A program made the translations under genes and the position numbers. The notes under the pieces were generated by a model. The model worked only from the letters and a program-made list of their open reading frames with translations, was not told the origin of the DNA and ran no database searches. DNA of 64,000 nt from Pyxicephalus adspersus (taxonomy: Eukaryota; Chordata; Amphibia; Anura; Pyxicephalidae): positions 21,875,922-21,939,921 of the forward strand of contig NC_092864.1 of the NCBI RefSeq assembly GCF_032062135.1, in the 5' to 3' direction. Positions 1-11,361 of this stretch are shown here, piece by piece; the stretch's first letter is position 1, and every line of letters begins with the position of its first letter.

Positions 1-112
1 TGGAGAAACATAGGAGTTGCATGCAGCCCATCCCTTGCAATCAGGAGAGGGCCAGATCTGGCAGCTTTACGAGCTGGGTGTGGCCCACGGGCCGTAGGTT
101 GGGCACCCTTGA
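1..112. mobile_element. Right end of a decayed hAT-type MITE, cut by the window edge
   Basis: The stretch ends in GGTTGGGCACCCTTG. This resembles the inverted form of the hAT terminus CAGGGGTGCCCAACC. A GGCC-rich stem-like tract (GGCCCACGGGCCG) lies just inside, as is usual in these elements. The left end lies outside the window, so no target duplication can be tested. Confidence 0.45.
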
Positions 113-267
113 TGTGAATGACTATATATAGGAGTACACTATGCATATGCAAATGATATAGCTGACTGTATATGGGAGAACAATATCTGAATGCAAATTT
201 ACATGACAAATGTAGATGACCATTTATGGGTGTCTCAGTAGATGACCATATATAGGTGTACATGGAT
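113..267. repeat. Short degenerate tandem motif
   Basis: A motif close to GATGACCATATATAGGTGTAC occurs about four times, at roughly 118, 164, 216 and 241, with variable spacing. It fills the space between two hAT-like ends. No gene is seen. Confidence 0.4.
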
Positions 268-463
268 CAGGGGTTGTCAAACTCCAATCCTCAAGGGCCA
301 GGATCTGCATACTCTTTTAGCATTTATAATTTAAGCATTTCAGCATTTTTATAATTGTTTTAAGTAGGGTGGGGCTTAAAGACTGAGAAAATAAAATATA
401 AATATACTATCTGAAAATTCTAGCCTGTATGTGGCCTTGAAGGACTAGAGTTGGACGCCCAAG
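268..463. mobile_element. Small hAT-like MITE
   Basis: The left end is CAGGGGTTGTCAAACTCC, followed by AATCCTCAAGGGCCA. The reverse complement of the right end reads CTTGGGCGTCCAACTCTAG, followed by TCCTTCAAGGCCA. The two ends are therefore imperfect inverted repeats of about 32 bases. The 8-base flanks (260-267 and 464-471) do not match well, so the hAT assignment rests on the CAGGGG...CAAACTC terminus only. A 66-codon reading frame starting at 451 is incidental. Confidence 0.6.
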
Positions 464-1620
464 ATTTATATCCTGAAAAGAATTCAGAGTTTTACAATAC
501 TGTGTATCATAATTACCTTTTTTTCATAAAATATGTGTTTTTTTCCTTTTTAATAAACTTTATAAACTTTCTCCCTGATGGTTACAATACTGGACCAAGC
601 CTGTGCAATATGTATAACTACAGACACTTATTGTTCCATCATGTTTATTAGGGTAACAATGCAGAAGATCAGTTGGGAGATGAAGACAGAGCCTGGTCAC
701 CCAATACCAGGAAATGTTGAACATGACCTTCTGGAAAGATCATCATCTTTTGAAAGCTATAGATTGAAAATGCCAGTTGGTCATGTTATGGCTGACGCTG
801 TGTTTGGATGATTCCTTGCAGAATGATTTATTTCAGGTGGACTTCCTCTCTAATCGAACATGATTTGTTTATTCTGAATATTCATTCAATTTTTATTAGA
901 TGTGATAAACCACAATTCTCTTCTTATTACCCCAACTCATGAAGGACAGATCAAGCTGGCTGCATATTTACAGGGATGATGGGATGTAGCTGAGGTGGTT
1001 GCCAGCAGTCTTGACTTCTTCTGGTATTTTTGTTAAAATAAAAGCTTCATTTAGAATGTATGTATGTGGCCCTAGTTGTATATGGATAATGAAATGCTTT
1101 ACCTGGTGTTCTACTGCTTTCCTAAAGGTTTCCTAAACTAAAATAAATTTTAGTTTAATTTTATTATTGTTGCAAAATGAGAAATCCAAATGCTCAATTG
1201 GAGTCAACATGTTTCATGGTAGATAAGGAGAGCTCCCACTGGATGAGACAAGGTCTTTAAAGCAAAGGAGAGATCATAGTTGTATTTGTACGCTAAAAGC
1301 TGTCATAAATCATGTGACCCTATTGGCATCTCCTGTACTTGTTCCTACTGCCTGACCCAGAGGTGGGCAAACAGGCCAAAAAAAAGCATACAGACCATAA
1401 AATTTGAGATTCACTGCTATAATCCTTAACCTTCTTCCCCAGGCATTGATTCGTGAGTGCATGACGGTAATCCTGACCCTGGCTATAGTGCAAATTCTAT
1501 AAACAATAATATTGGTTTGCAATTGTGATTTTGTTTTAGTTTGTGAATGTTGACAGATTAGCACATATTCTTTAATATTTGTCATTTTATGTCTTTATGT
1601 TAGTGCTTTGCATGACTCTT
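464..1620. other. Unassigned AT-rich stretch
   Basis: No gene or RNA is seen. A CAGAGGTGGGCAAAC sequence at about 1360 resembles a lone hAT terminus, but no partner end was found. Short open frames lack coding features. Confidence 0.5.
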
Positions 1621-1665
1621 CTAACCCCTGAGGAAGCCCATGGGGCGAAGCGTGTCGGGCTTCTA
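1621..1665 (+). ncRNA. Hammerhead-ribozyme-like motif, copy A (core base changed)
   Basis: CTGAGGA (1628-1634) fits the type I hammerhead box CUGANGA. It is followed by a 4-bp stem, GCCC (1636-1639) pairing with GGGC (1643-1646), then GAAG (1647-1650) in place of the conserved GAAA. TC follows at 1655-1656. CCC (1625-1627) can pair with GGG (1657-1659) as stem I. The same architecture recurs at 47.5 and 58.0 kb. The GAAG change predicts loss of activity in this copy. The match is by eye only. Confidence 0.45.
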
Positions 1666-2693
1666 TTACAACTAACTTGCAAACAACAACAAAATAACTG
1701 CATGTGGACTAACTACTTTAAACCATCAACCATCTAATCGTATGTCTAGATATTCCAGGAAACTCCACAGTACCAGTGGATTTGGGATTGATAATTTTGT
1801 TTTCTTTGTAACCTGAATAATTTACCTATGAGATGATTTGCTCACTGAATGTAATATTTAAAAATACAGATATCTACACCTTTGCCAATGAAACCCCTAC
1901 TGTCATTATTCTTCCCCATTTTTCTCTATGATAAACAACTATTTCACCTGTGGGTATTTATGATACCCTTTGTGCATGGACCCCATTGATTCTAACATTG
2001 GTTCCTGTCCTCACACTAAATTGATGTGTCCCATCTAATGGCAATACCCAACCCCTATTTATATCCTAATGCTGTGATGGCTTTCTTTGAAGCCATTCTG
2101 TTGGTTTGTCAGGTTAATACTGTAGTAATGGTCATACTCCCCACCTAGTACATTATAGCCCATAAAACTAGTTCTGGTAGATTTATTAAGTCCTAGGTGG
2201 TCAGAAGCTAATATAAGCCAAGAGAACTGTAGAATGGTTAGAGTAGCTGAACCATAATCTGTCCCCTTACATTATCACAACATTACCAGCTCACTAGACA
2301 TTACATAGCTGGCTATTTAAGAAATGGCTGGGTTCCTGGACTACATAAACATAATGATTGTGCCAGTCTAGGGACCCATTCCAACCCGTGTTCTTAAAAA
2401 TGGTCAAGATTTTTATTACTAGAGTGAAGAAAACTGTGAGTGAGGGAATCATTACATATTTCTCTTATGGCCACTGTTTCTTCTACAGAGTTCATATTCC
2501 TCATATAATTTATTGCCATTTCTTCCATAACATGATCACCGTTCCTAAAGAAGAAATAAATCACAGTTCCAACTCCTACATTGCTGATTTGGAATATGGT
2601 GGTTTGGGAGTAGTGTGGTTATAACATACATCCCTGTATCACACAACTATATTGTTAGAGTAATTTTACTTTTGGTAAATAAATATATAATAT

Positions 2694-2696
<3 letters not shown>
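1666..2696. other. Unassigned sequence
   Basis: No coding, RNA or repeat signature was recognised. The part next to the hammerhead-like motif may belong to its host retroelement, but no reverse transcriptase remnant is visible. Confidence 0.4.

Positions 2697-2740
<44 letters not shown>
2697..2740. repeat. (AT)n microsatellite
   Basis: About 22 uninterrupted AT units. The Ile-Tyr-repeat reading frame across it is an artefact of the dinucleotide. Confidence 0.97.
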
Positions 2741-2742
<2 letters not shown>

Positions 2743-2945
2743 CTTTGTATTGGACTCAATACAGCTATTCTGTATATACATTTCCAAAAAATGTTGAATG
2801 TGTACAGGTGTCCTCCCACATGCATGATGTGTTAATTGATGTGTTAAAAATTAATCACATGGGTTCAGTTTTTGTATAATTTGTCTCCTCTTTTAAAAGT
2901 TAAATAATTTTGAACTTTTGAATTGGTTGTAATGGTGACTTGAAC

Positions 2946-3176
2946 TTAAATGATCTTTTGTGCTTTAGTGTTAGTCACCAGTAGATGGCTCTGTGTCTCA
3001 TGTAAAATCTATACCAAACTCATGTCCTATGTGTCCGGTAGTAAGAGTTTGTTACAGACTTCACATGAAGGCACAGTGCCACCTAATGGTGTGATCCAGG
3101 TATAAACCGAGAACCTTTTTATTATCATTTTAAAGGGGAAGAAAAAAAAACTCAGTTTATACTCGAGTATATATAG
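2946..3176. repeat. Interspersed repeat R1, copy 1
   Basis: This shares ordered blocks with 20677-20878: TTAAATGATCTTT, CACCAG(T/C)AGATGG, AAGAGTTTGTTAC, ACACC/CCACCTA...GGTGTGA, and a tail ending in a CCGAGTAT or CTCGAGTAT block. The two copies are in the same orientation and diverged. The class is unknown. The TACTCGAGTA palindrome at the end suggests a terminal inverted-repeat element. Confidence 0.55.
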
Positions 3177-3185
3177 CACTTTTTC

Positions 3186-4435
3186 TCTGCGTCTTGTAAT
3201 ACCATTACATATATACTGTTTACTGTAAAACTGATTGATGGCTGTTAGAAATCTCTACAGAGAGTTAAATATTTTAGGTATTTTAATATAGGGAAAGATA
3301 AGGAGAATACTGCAGTGGGTGTGTGCAGTGGGAAAACAACTCCTACACTGAAAGTAGAGATAGATTGCAGAAAAGGGATGGACTGGTACACTACAGCAAT
3401 GTTTGGAATGCCGGTAGGTAGGCTGTAAATCTCATTGTAGAATCCCTGGCAATTTTAAAAGTAGCTTTTAATAAAATAGTCCTTTATTCTACCATGAAGG
3501 TCCCTAATAGGACTCTTTTTTCAGGTAACAGCGCTCTGTTATATTGGTCATCAGGGCTTTACAAAAGCATGTTTTAGCTCACATTCCCCAGGCCTTGTCC
3601 ACTGCTGTGATCTTTAGGATGCCCACCCTAAGCATCGCTGGAGTAAAGGTAGACAGGGATTGACGACATAGAGGCTACAGAAGATCAAATGCACTTTTGT
3701 TCAGTTTCAACAAAGAATTAAGAAAGAAAAATGATTTTCTAAAAGAAAAAATCAAGGCAGCTGTTTGTGATGCACAGTGCCTTAGCAAACCAAATATGAT
3801 TTGGTAAGTATTCACATGTTATTTGATGGCAGGTATAAAATTATATGTTGATGCTGAAAAATGAATTCAAAGGGAGTAGCTTAGTACATACTGCATATTG
3901 CTTGTAATATATTTTACCATTCTGTATATTAAATCCTGCTAACAGGATGACTTTTAGATTGGTTAGATTTTAAGCAAAAATGGTGTATATTATTCCCTGC
4001 TCAGCAGTACAAAAAAAAGTGGCTAGCAGGAGCGTGCCTTAATGTAACTTATTATATTATAACTCGCTGCGGAATTCCCTGTCATTTAAATACAGCCAGG
4101 CAGAAAATATATTTGTGCAATAAAGCCTATTAGTTGTATAATGAAAAAATAACACACACACGGGGGACTTCGGACTGATTACAACCTGAATGGGATGCAG
4201 GCTGACAATATCTGCACCTCTAGGTTAACGTTCAGAATTATCTTGATATCCATTACTGGCTAATTTCAATAAAACATGCTCAGCCACACACTGTGCTGCT
4301 ACTTCACATGGATAGATTACCGTTCTGTTTGTTTAACGCCGCAGATTAGCGTAGGATAATATTCACTGTGACCCTAGAAATGAATAATGCTAATCGGTAG
4401 CTTTTTATTGAATACATAGGGGACAGGTCCATTTA
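3186..4435. other. Repeat-poor unique sequence; possible conserved non-coding stretch at about 4040-4400
   Basis: No gene is seen. From about 4040 to 4400 the sequence is complex, without microsatellite or TIR signatures, and contains several TAAT homeodomain-type cores. That is the texture of vertebrate conserved non-coding elements. This is inference only and needs cross-species alignment. Confidence 0.25.
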
Positions 4436-4553
4436 TGTCTATCTATCTATTTATCTATCTGTTAAAAAAAATACATAAAATAAATATTTATGGTTAGGTA
4501 ATTGATTGTATCTATCTTTCATCACAAAAGAACTAAATTAATATTTATAAAAA

Positions 4554-4590
<37 letters not shown>

Positions 4591-4608
4591 ATCATTTATC
4601 TATCTGTC
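4436..4608. repeat. (TATC)n microsatellite in two blocks
   Basis: CTAT/TATC tetranucleotide runs lie at about 4436-4461 and 4554-4608, separated by AT-rich sequence with decayed units such as TCTATC and CTATC. Confidence 0.92.
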
Positions 4609-5040
4609 TTTTTTGTTTCTTAGTTATTAACTAATATTTATAGCTGGGCGAATGACCTCAATTGAAAAATTATTATATGCATTTGATATTTATATGAAAT
4701 TTAGTATTTTTAATTCTGTTAGGGATTGATGTTGTTCCCTGTTGTTATGATTACAAAAGGGTTTTGTTTGCCCTGTCGGGCAGTTTTTCTTTTTATTTTT
4801 AAATGTGACATTAAAGTAACTTGTTAGGTAGCCAAATCCAATAAAAAAAGACTGAGGTCATTGTTCCTCCTTATAATGCTAGCAGACAACACATGGTGCC
4901 TGTATTGTAATAGCCTGGCTTTTCAGGACCACCCCTGGAGCGCCCAGGAAAAGTCAAATTTTCAGGATGAGTAGAATAGGGACACTCCTACTTCCCACAA
5001 GTCAAAGCATCTCGATATGTCAGTGTTTATGTGTGTGTTT
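4609..5040. other. Unassigned AT-rich sequence
   Basis: No gene or recognised repeat. A short GCCCTGTCGGGC hairpin occurs near 4770. Confidence 0.4.
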
Positions 5041-5045
5041 ATATA

Positions 5046-5076
<31 letters not shown>
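5041..5076. repeat. (AT)n microsatellite
   Basis: An AT run immediately before the LINE fragment at 5078. It may be part of the insertion site. Confidence 0.9.
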
Positions 5077-5077
5077 C

Positions 5078-5452
5078 CCAATTAGAACTTTAGCAGCGCG
5101 AAAGTCTCTCCCCCCATTGTATTTTTTCCCCCACTGATATTCCCCAATATGTATTAGACTTTAGATTTCCTCCTAATAGGAGTTAAAACAACTTAAAAAC
5201 AAACCCCAGGTTAAACTAAGGGTATAGAGCTAAGAGGTGCTCATTTACATTGATAGGGGTCTGGATCCCCTATATGTGTGAAAAGTCTATGGTTTGATCT
5301 GCACTGGTGTGTTCTTGTACCTTGTACTGTTGTCAATGTTCTGTTAATAGTTCTTTGTAGCTGTTGTTAAAAGGTTACACATCCACTCAGGACGTTATTT
5401 TTTTATTGTGTTGTGTCTTGTAAAATGTCAAAAACCCAATAGAAAGATTGAA

Positions 5453-5457
<5 letters not shown>
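5078..5457 (+). mobile_element. 5'-truncated L1/Tx1-like LINE, 3' end only (plus strand)
   Basis: This segment is the reverse complement, with divergence, of about 7726-8105, where it continues into a recognisable L1-type ORF2 C-terminus. It therefore is the 3' untranslated end of the same LINE family. It ends in AAACCCAATAGAAAGATTG then AAA and passes directly into an (AT)n run, as expected for a retrotransposed 3' tail. No coding portion remains. The two copies face each other about 2.3 kb apart. Confidence 0.8.
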
Positions 5458-5503
<46 letters not shown>

Positions 5504-5504
5504 T
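5458..5504. repeat. (TA)n microsatellite at LINE 3' end
   Basis: A TA run of about 38 bases followed by an interrupted AT tail. It abuts the 3' end of the LINE fragment. Confidence 0.93.
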
Positions 5505-6826
5505 CACCCTCTCCCGTTCTCTGCAACACAAGTCTGTATACTAGAAAAATGTCCCATTGACCCTTATGGTGGCTGCAGCAACCATGACCTTAAAGCAAAA
5601 CATTCCAACAGATTTAGTAGTCAGATTAGCTGTGATTAGTGGCAGGTAAGCAACAGATCATAGCAATTCATAAAACTTGTGAGTGCTCCTACAGTCTGCA
5701 TTGCTAATATAAGTCCCTTGCTATGTATCCTCCTCCAGTGATCCCCTTCAGTTTCTGGATAAACATGGAAATTCTCAAAAGTTTTTAGTCCGTTTGGCAA
5801 AACTGACTTTGAAAAATCGAAACCAAACCAAAGTTCAGCTTGCTAACAAGGGAAATTTAGTTGGCTAGGTTAACAGCAACTGTGAGCCAAATACCTGTAT
5901 ACAGCATGCAGCTTATATCTGCTTTGTGCATTGGCGATGGGGTCATAGACAGTGGTTGCCAATGTAATCATCTGGCAGTGACCATGTTGTAGAATATACA
6001 GCTACATCAGAATTCCCAATTATTGGTGATTGTCAGGGAAGCTCTACAGCGAGAGCTGGATTGTTTAATAAGGAGTTGCAAAGTAAAGCCAATTGAAGAA
6101 GGTATGATTAGGATAGGATTCCCTCCAATAACAAAAAAAGTAACCTGCTGCAAGGTGGGGAAAAAGGAGTCACAAGCAAGCACTCTCTAAACATGCACAC
6201 ATACATTTTATGTGATAGGATAATACATTCTGACACCCAATCAGCTGGGTTGAGCTGTGTCTTGCCATTACTCATTTACTCAGTATTTGTTTGGATGTGT
6301 GTAGCCCACCCAGAGGTGCAGCCAGAGTACCTAATAGGAACTGTTTTATTACTTATATGACGCTCTTACTAAGTCCCCAGATTTATACAAATCATATAAT
6401 GCAGCTAATGTATTTGATCCACTGGATGCCTGCAGACAGCAGAATAAAGGTTAGCTGGGTTTTGTAATGAACAATGAAACAAAACTAATAAAACAATACA
6501 CTGGTATACTGCTGTATAACCCCTTTTATAACAATTACTGTCCAGCTGGGCCTGCAGGTAATACACTTAATCTTTGTTGCTGGCAAATGGTTTAGGACTT
6601 TTTCAAAGAAAACCTTTATGAAAAAAACAGCAATTTGCCGACCAGAAAGTAAATTAATAATGAATGTATAATAATATTAAAGATTATAATATTATAATCA
6701 TCTTAATTCTTATAACTACAGTAAAATGCACATATGGAACATCGGGAAAGCACATGCATAATTACTCTTAGCTGCCAGCTGTAATGCAGGTCAAGCACAC
6801 AACCACTAACATGTTTATATATAGTC
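5505..6826. other. Unassigned sequence
   Basis: No coding or RNA gene and no transposon ends recognised. Confidence 0.4.
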
Positions 6827-7120
6827 CCATTTAAAATGAATGGCATAAGTTGGAGTGCCACTCAGAATTAATGTAAAACTGATGCCATTCAGAATGAACA
6901 CTTTCATGTAACTCCATCAGACTTTGACTAACAAGTTGAGTTGTGATGCTATTAAGAATGAATGGCAATGCGTATGGCATTCTTCAGTTCCATTACCAAG
7001 GTGCATTGGGGTGCCATGCAGAATGAGTAGCACCATGGAACAAAGGTCCACCCCTCATCCAGTATCAAGGTGCGTTAGGGTAACTCTTTAATTAAATGTC
7101 ACCATGAAACGCAGGTCCAC
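6827..7120. repeat. Degenerate array of an AGAATGAATGGCA-type motif
   Basis: Variants of a 20-base core close to GCCATTCAGAATGAATGGCA recur at about 6833, 6860, 6884, 6953 and 7012. Two CAAGGTGC(A/G)TT(A/G)GGGT blocks lie at about 6999 and 7066. The core is self-complementary (GCCATTC / GAATGGC). It looks like an old tandem array or a decayed palindromic element. Confidence 0.45.
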
Positions 7121-7725
7121 CGTTTGAAGCAATAGCTAAACAGCCAACAGACCTAAGGAAGTCGGGTGCATTTAATACGTCTAGTTGATAAAAAAAGTTC
7201 CAATGTTTTAATCCGCAGCTTTGGAAAATAGATTTGTCCTTGGCTGAAGTACAGCACATTTTTTTTATTAAGTAAAAGAGGGTTAATCACTGAGGCTGAC
7301 CCACTTTTGCTTCAGTCTAAGAAGTCCTTTGTATGTATTGTTCCCCATTGTATAGCACCGCAAGACATTTCTATGGCTTTCAATAAAAAGGAAAGCAAAA
7401 TTCTAGCAGAACTCCTTAACAAATGTCATTTATGGGAAAGAGCATTACCTCTGTCGGTAATCATAGTTGCTTTATGTTTTACACTCAATAAAAAGGCAGC
7501 AAAATAAGCAAGCATATACCGTGCTACAAAACCAGCCATAGTCTTTCAAATCATAGGGAGCAGTGTTATTGGGGCAATATAGATGTGGCATGCTTTCAAA
7601 AAACTGCCAAAATACAGCAATATATTTGTTCTTAAAGCTCAAATTCAGACAGATTTAAAGAGGGCATGAACTCAGAACTGCAATCATTTATACATAATTT
7701 AATGAATTTTATATTATTTTGCATT
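7121..7725. other. Unassigned sequence
   Basis: Contains a 66-codon frame (7307-7507) with no family resemblance. No gene is supported. Confidence 0.4.
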
Positions 7726-9130
7726 TCAATCTTTTTATTGGGTTTATGACATATAAATTTTACAAGACATAACACAATATAAAAATAACGTCCTGAGTGG
7801 ATGTGTAACCTTTTAACAACAGCTACAAAGAACCATTAACAGAACATTGCCAACAGTACAAGGTACAAGAACACACCAGTGCAGATCAAACTATAAACGT
7901 TTCACACATATAAGGGATGCAGACCCCTTTTAATGTAAATGGGCACCTCTTAGCTCTATACCCTTTGTACCCTTTGTTTGGGTTTGTTTTTAATCTGTCT
8001 TTTAATTCCTATTAGGAGGAGATCTAAAGTGAGATACATATTGGGGAATATCAGTGGGTAAGAAAATACAGGGGAGAGACTTTTGCGCTGCTAAGTTTCT
8101 AATTGGGATTTCAACTTAGTCTTTTAGGGTAATGTTTACTTTGAGTTATATTCCATCCATGGGTCCCATATTATTCCAAATTTGTCTAAGTTGTTGTTAA
8201 GTGTGCATTAGAGCTTGTCATTTACCATGATCAAGTTTAATTTCGCCATAATGGTTTCAAATAGAATTTTTGCCTTCTTTCATTCCTTTAATATTAATAT
8301 GCTTGCAGCTATTAGAATAAGCTTAATTAATTTCTTGGAATGGTTAGGGAGTGATTGGTCAGATTTGCTCAATAAAGCCCCTTCCGGCATCTTTTCTATC
8401 TCAGTTTGTACAATTGCAGATGTAAGCCTAAATAATTCTGAGCAGAAGGTTTAAGCTTTTGGTCGGGACCACCATATATGCTTCATCATGCCTCTCTCCT
8501 CACATCCTCCTACCCATAGAATGGTGAGGATGAGGGGTGATAGCATGCTATACAGCCTGGAACCAGATACCATTGTAATACCACTTTATAGTTTGCTTCC
8601 ACTAGGGCAGAGTTGAGTGATACTTTCAAAAGTGCTAGGGATCTCGCTCCAATCCTCCTGCTCACATGTCTTACCCAGATCAGCTTCCCACATTTTTTAT
8701 GTACTGAAGTTTCCTGACTTGAGCCATAAGAGTACCATATAGTAGAGAAATTTGACCTTTAGTATCTGCTATTGGGCGAAATGAGTTTTCAAATGGAGTG
8801 GGCCAATATGGAGGTATCGCTTTTCTGAGTTTTGATCTTATAAATGACTTGATTTGTCTGTACCTAAAATATTCATTACTGGGGATTTCTTTCTTGCTAG
8901 TCAAGTTTTAAAACTGAACATTGCCTGTACATCTATACCATCTTTTATTCTCATAAACCCTTTCTTTATCCAACACCTGAAGCATTACTGATCCCTCCCA
9001 GGGGAACATTCAGGACTGTCCTATAGGAGAGTGAGTGGCAAGTGGGGCGAGGAAATTTTTGGGTTAGACAGAAGTCTGTCCCATACTGAGAGGGAATAAG
9101 CCAGAGCAGGGCAGGCATTTTACAATATTT
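7726..9130 (-). pseudogene. 5'-truncated L1/Tx1-like LINE: ORF2 C-terminus plus 3' UTR
   Basis: On the minus strand, 8904 to 8680 reads without stops and carries the L1 ORF2 C-terminal signature. A FRYRQIKSFI block (the FRYLQLRxF segment after the reverse transcriptase) is followed by ISLLYGTLM. Past this frame it continues, with frameshifts and stops, through segments resembling KMWEADLG, LHxWYLTPxxL and the zinc-knuckle-like 'IWWSCPKL' block down to about 8200. The 3' UTR then ends at the AAAAAGATTGAAA tail near 7726. Residues before 8904 also resemble the family to about 9110, but out of frame. The reverse transcriptase catalytic core and the endonuclease are absent, so this is a dead 5'-truncated insertion. 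In the family, ORF2 drives target-primed reverse transcription. Here only a relic remains. Confidence 0.8.
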
Positions 9131-9650
9131 TAAATGCAAGCAGTGTAAGTACCTGAATTGGAATTGGTACTGACTTTTGGTAGTTTACTGTATAGCCTGT
9201 TCAGGAAGGAGCATGCTGATAACTGTCCACTCATAGACTAGGGTTTGGGAGGAGGCAAGCAAGTGAAACTATGTCAAAGATTCTGTCTCTTCCTCTCCTG
9301 TGGCTGTGCCGTCAGGCAAAGCATTGTAAAACTGTAACTAAATGAAAAGAAATACATCTGGTTTATATTGGTATATGCAGCATGATTTCAAGCACTGGTA
9401 AGCTCTGACATTTGCAATTTTCCATTATGGAAGCTGGGATGTCAATGTCAAAACTTAAAAATCAAAGTGAACCAGTGGGCAAAAGAATAAAATCTTAAAA
9501 AACAGACATCTCGGGGGTCATCCCTGACGTATAGAGGAGAAGTAAATACAAACTGCTTTGAAAGTGGGAATTGAACCAATTGAATAGGCAATGGTCAGCA
9601 CTTCAACCAGAGTTCTTTGTTCTTCACTGGCAATTTACTAAAAGAACCAA
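9131..9650. other. Unassigned sequence
   Basis: No coding or repeat signature recognised. Confidence 0.4.
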
Positions 9651-9859
9651 GGCTGTTCACTTAGCCACATGAATTATTACCAGAATATTTCATTTTTTTA
9701 GCATTTTGAGAACTAATTAAAATTTTCATTTGCAGAAGTATACCCAACCACACATAGAGGAAAATCCATTCATTGCACATAATTAGGAGAGCTTTATCTC
9801 ATTCACTAAGCCAAATAAAGTATGCCTTAGGAATAAAACATTTTGCTAGGTGAACAGCC
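9651..9859. mobile_element. Palindromic MITE-like element (GGCTGTTCAC ends)
   Basis: The left end GGCTGTTCACTTAGC and the right end GCTAGGTGAACAGCC are inverted repeats differing at one of 15 positions. Internal arms (TTCACTAAGC near 9802; TTACTAAA near 9636) extend the fold. A related fragment appears at about 19906-19990. Target duplication is not evident, so the superfamily is unassigned. Confidence 0.55.
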
Positions 9860-10500
9860 TATATTGCTTTGGTAAGTTAACCCTATAGATGTGAAATCAT
9901 CCATCAAACCCAAGTTCTTACCTCTCTGACCTATGTACAAGTCAAAAAAAGGTTCACTTGAGGTTCTCCATACGTATCATGGTGGTTTAGGGTAGTGAGG
10001 GTGACCAGCAATGCAGCAAAAAACATTTGCAAAGTGCCCCAGCTTCATACATGACAAATTATCTTTATATCCAGCTGTTAAAGGTCTGAAGAAGGTCATT
10101 CTCCGCAAAAAGATAGATTTATAGAGTTCATGCAATTAAAAGCAATAAAATGTTAAAGCGCTTCCTCTTTTTAATTGCTATAAGCACAGTAACTTATGAT
10201 GTTCAATTCCAGAACTGCCATAGATTTGCTGCGAGCTAATAATGTCTATGGAAAATAATTAAAGAAGAAAATCAATAGCTATGCATAAACAATCTATAAG
10301 GCTTAGGCAGTTTATCAAATGGCAATTTATTTTAAACCCTGGGCCTGGCAGGTAGGCAAAAAGCAATTTGTTATGCTAAAATATTCCATTTACAATCTCT
10401 CTGCGTATATCCAAAACCACCTAGAGTTTAAAAAAAGAAATATCTGAATTTTCCAATTTTTTTTTCTTCCAGTTGGTATGTCTAGAACAAATTATAGGGA
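9860..10500. other. Unassigned sequence
   Basis: No gene seen. A CTGAAGAAGG...CCGCAAA string at 10088-10113 is a weak echo of the hammerhead-like motif and was not accepted. Confidence 0.4.
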
Positions 10501-10630
10501 ACTTTATTTGAAGCAGTGAATGTAACGTTCTCCAAAAATCTGGTGGAGGAGTGTTAGGCCAGTGTCAGCGTTTTCAATGGAAGTGAGTGTTTCTCCACCA
10601 GAGAATGTTGGGACTCACTGCTTTATAAAT
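10501..10630. mobile_element. Palindromic MITE family B, copy 1
   Basis: The ends read ACTTTATTTGAAGCAGTGAATG and, inverted, CACTGCTTTATAAAT. The centre contains GTTTTCAATGG. The same layout occurs at 15802, 20310 and 44862. Target duplications are not clear, so superfamily is not assigned. Confidence 0.6.
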
Positions 10631-11030
10631 ATAAAAAAAACATTCTTTTTACTTTAGTATGCCAAAAAAATCTGTACATTTTGGCAGCCATTGCAGACCC
10701 TTCTGACAATAGACACAGCCAAGCCTTTGATTTTCACTGCAGCAACAACATACCTCCAGTTTAGATCACACACGGCCTGTTTACTGGATGATGAAGAAGT
10801 AGTACAAAAATGGGGTCATATTCTATGGGTTTAGTGTCGAAATTTGTGATTAGCTAATATTGTTTATGTTCGCCATGCTTCGTTTAGATAAGTGCATCTG
10901 AACAAGGGATTGCTGGATGCCATTATCATGGTGAATTCAGGTACTTACATTCACATAGAACTATAGATAACTCAAGAGTGGCCGAACCTTCTTCTTTCCA
11001 CATGTTCCTATCTCCCATCAAAGTTGTCTA
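10631..11030. other. Unassigned sequence
   Basis: No coding or repeat signature recognised. Confidence 0.4.
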
Positions 11031-11209
11031 CAGGGTTGGACTGGCCTACAAGTGAACTGGAAAAAAAATCCAGAAAGAGCTTGTGATATGCCTCCAAATA
11101 CACCTGGCCCTCTGGTGAACCCTTGGCCCCTGCTGCCTTACAAAAATATACCCTCTGGTGGGACCTCCTAACTTTCTTTAGTTGGCCCCCGATCTCCAGT
11201 CTGACCTTG
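11031..11209. mobile_element. 179-bp hAT-type MITE
   Basis: The left end is CAGGGTTGGACTGGCC; the right end is CCAGTCTGACCTTG. These are imperfect inverted repeats. The flanking octamers GTTGTCTA (11023-11030) and GTTTCCTA (11210-11217) match at 6 of 8 positions, fitting the 8-bp target duplication of hAT transposons. No transposase is encoded. Confidence 0.75.
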
Positions 11210-11321
11210 GTTTCCTACTATCATGATGGTCCATGGTATGCACTGTTGTTGGCAGGGTTGAGGCAGTTCTTTGTGCTACCAAGAGGTGTTGAGTTTTGCA
11301 GGTACATTGAGTCAGCGCAAC

Positions 11322-11361
11322 CTGATTATTCTAAATGTATCCTGAGTATTCTAAATGTATC
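11322..11361. repeat. 20-bp unit in two tandem copies
   Basis: CTGATTATTCTAAATGTATC is followed directly by CTGAGTATTCTAAATGTATC, differing at one base. A recent local slippage duplication. Confidence 0.85.

Noticed and set aside
2615..2797. Ile-Tyr repeat frame (also at 5448-5639)
   Set aside because: Translation of (AT)n microsatellites.
10085..10115. CTGAAGAAGG...CTCCGCAAA as a fifth hammerhead-like motif
   Set aside because: Stem II pairs weakly, GAAA is GCAAA, and no stem I closure is visible.
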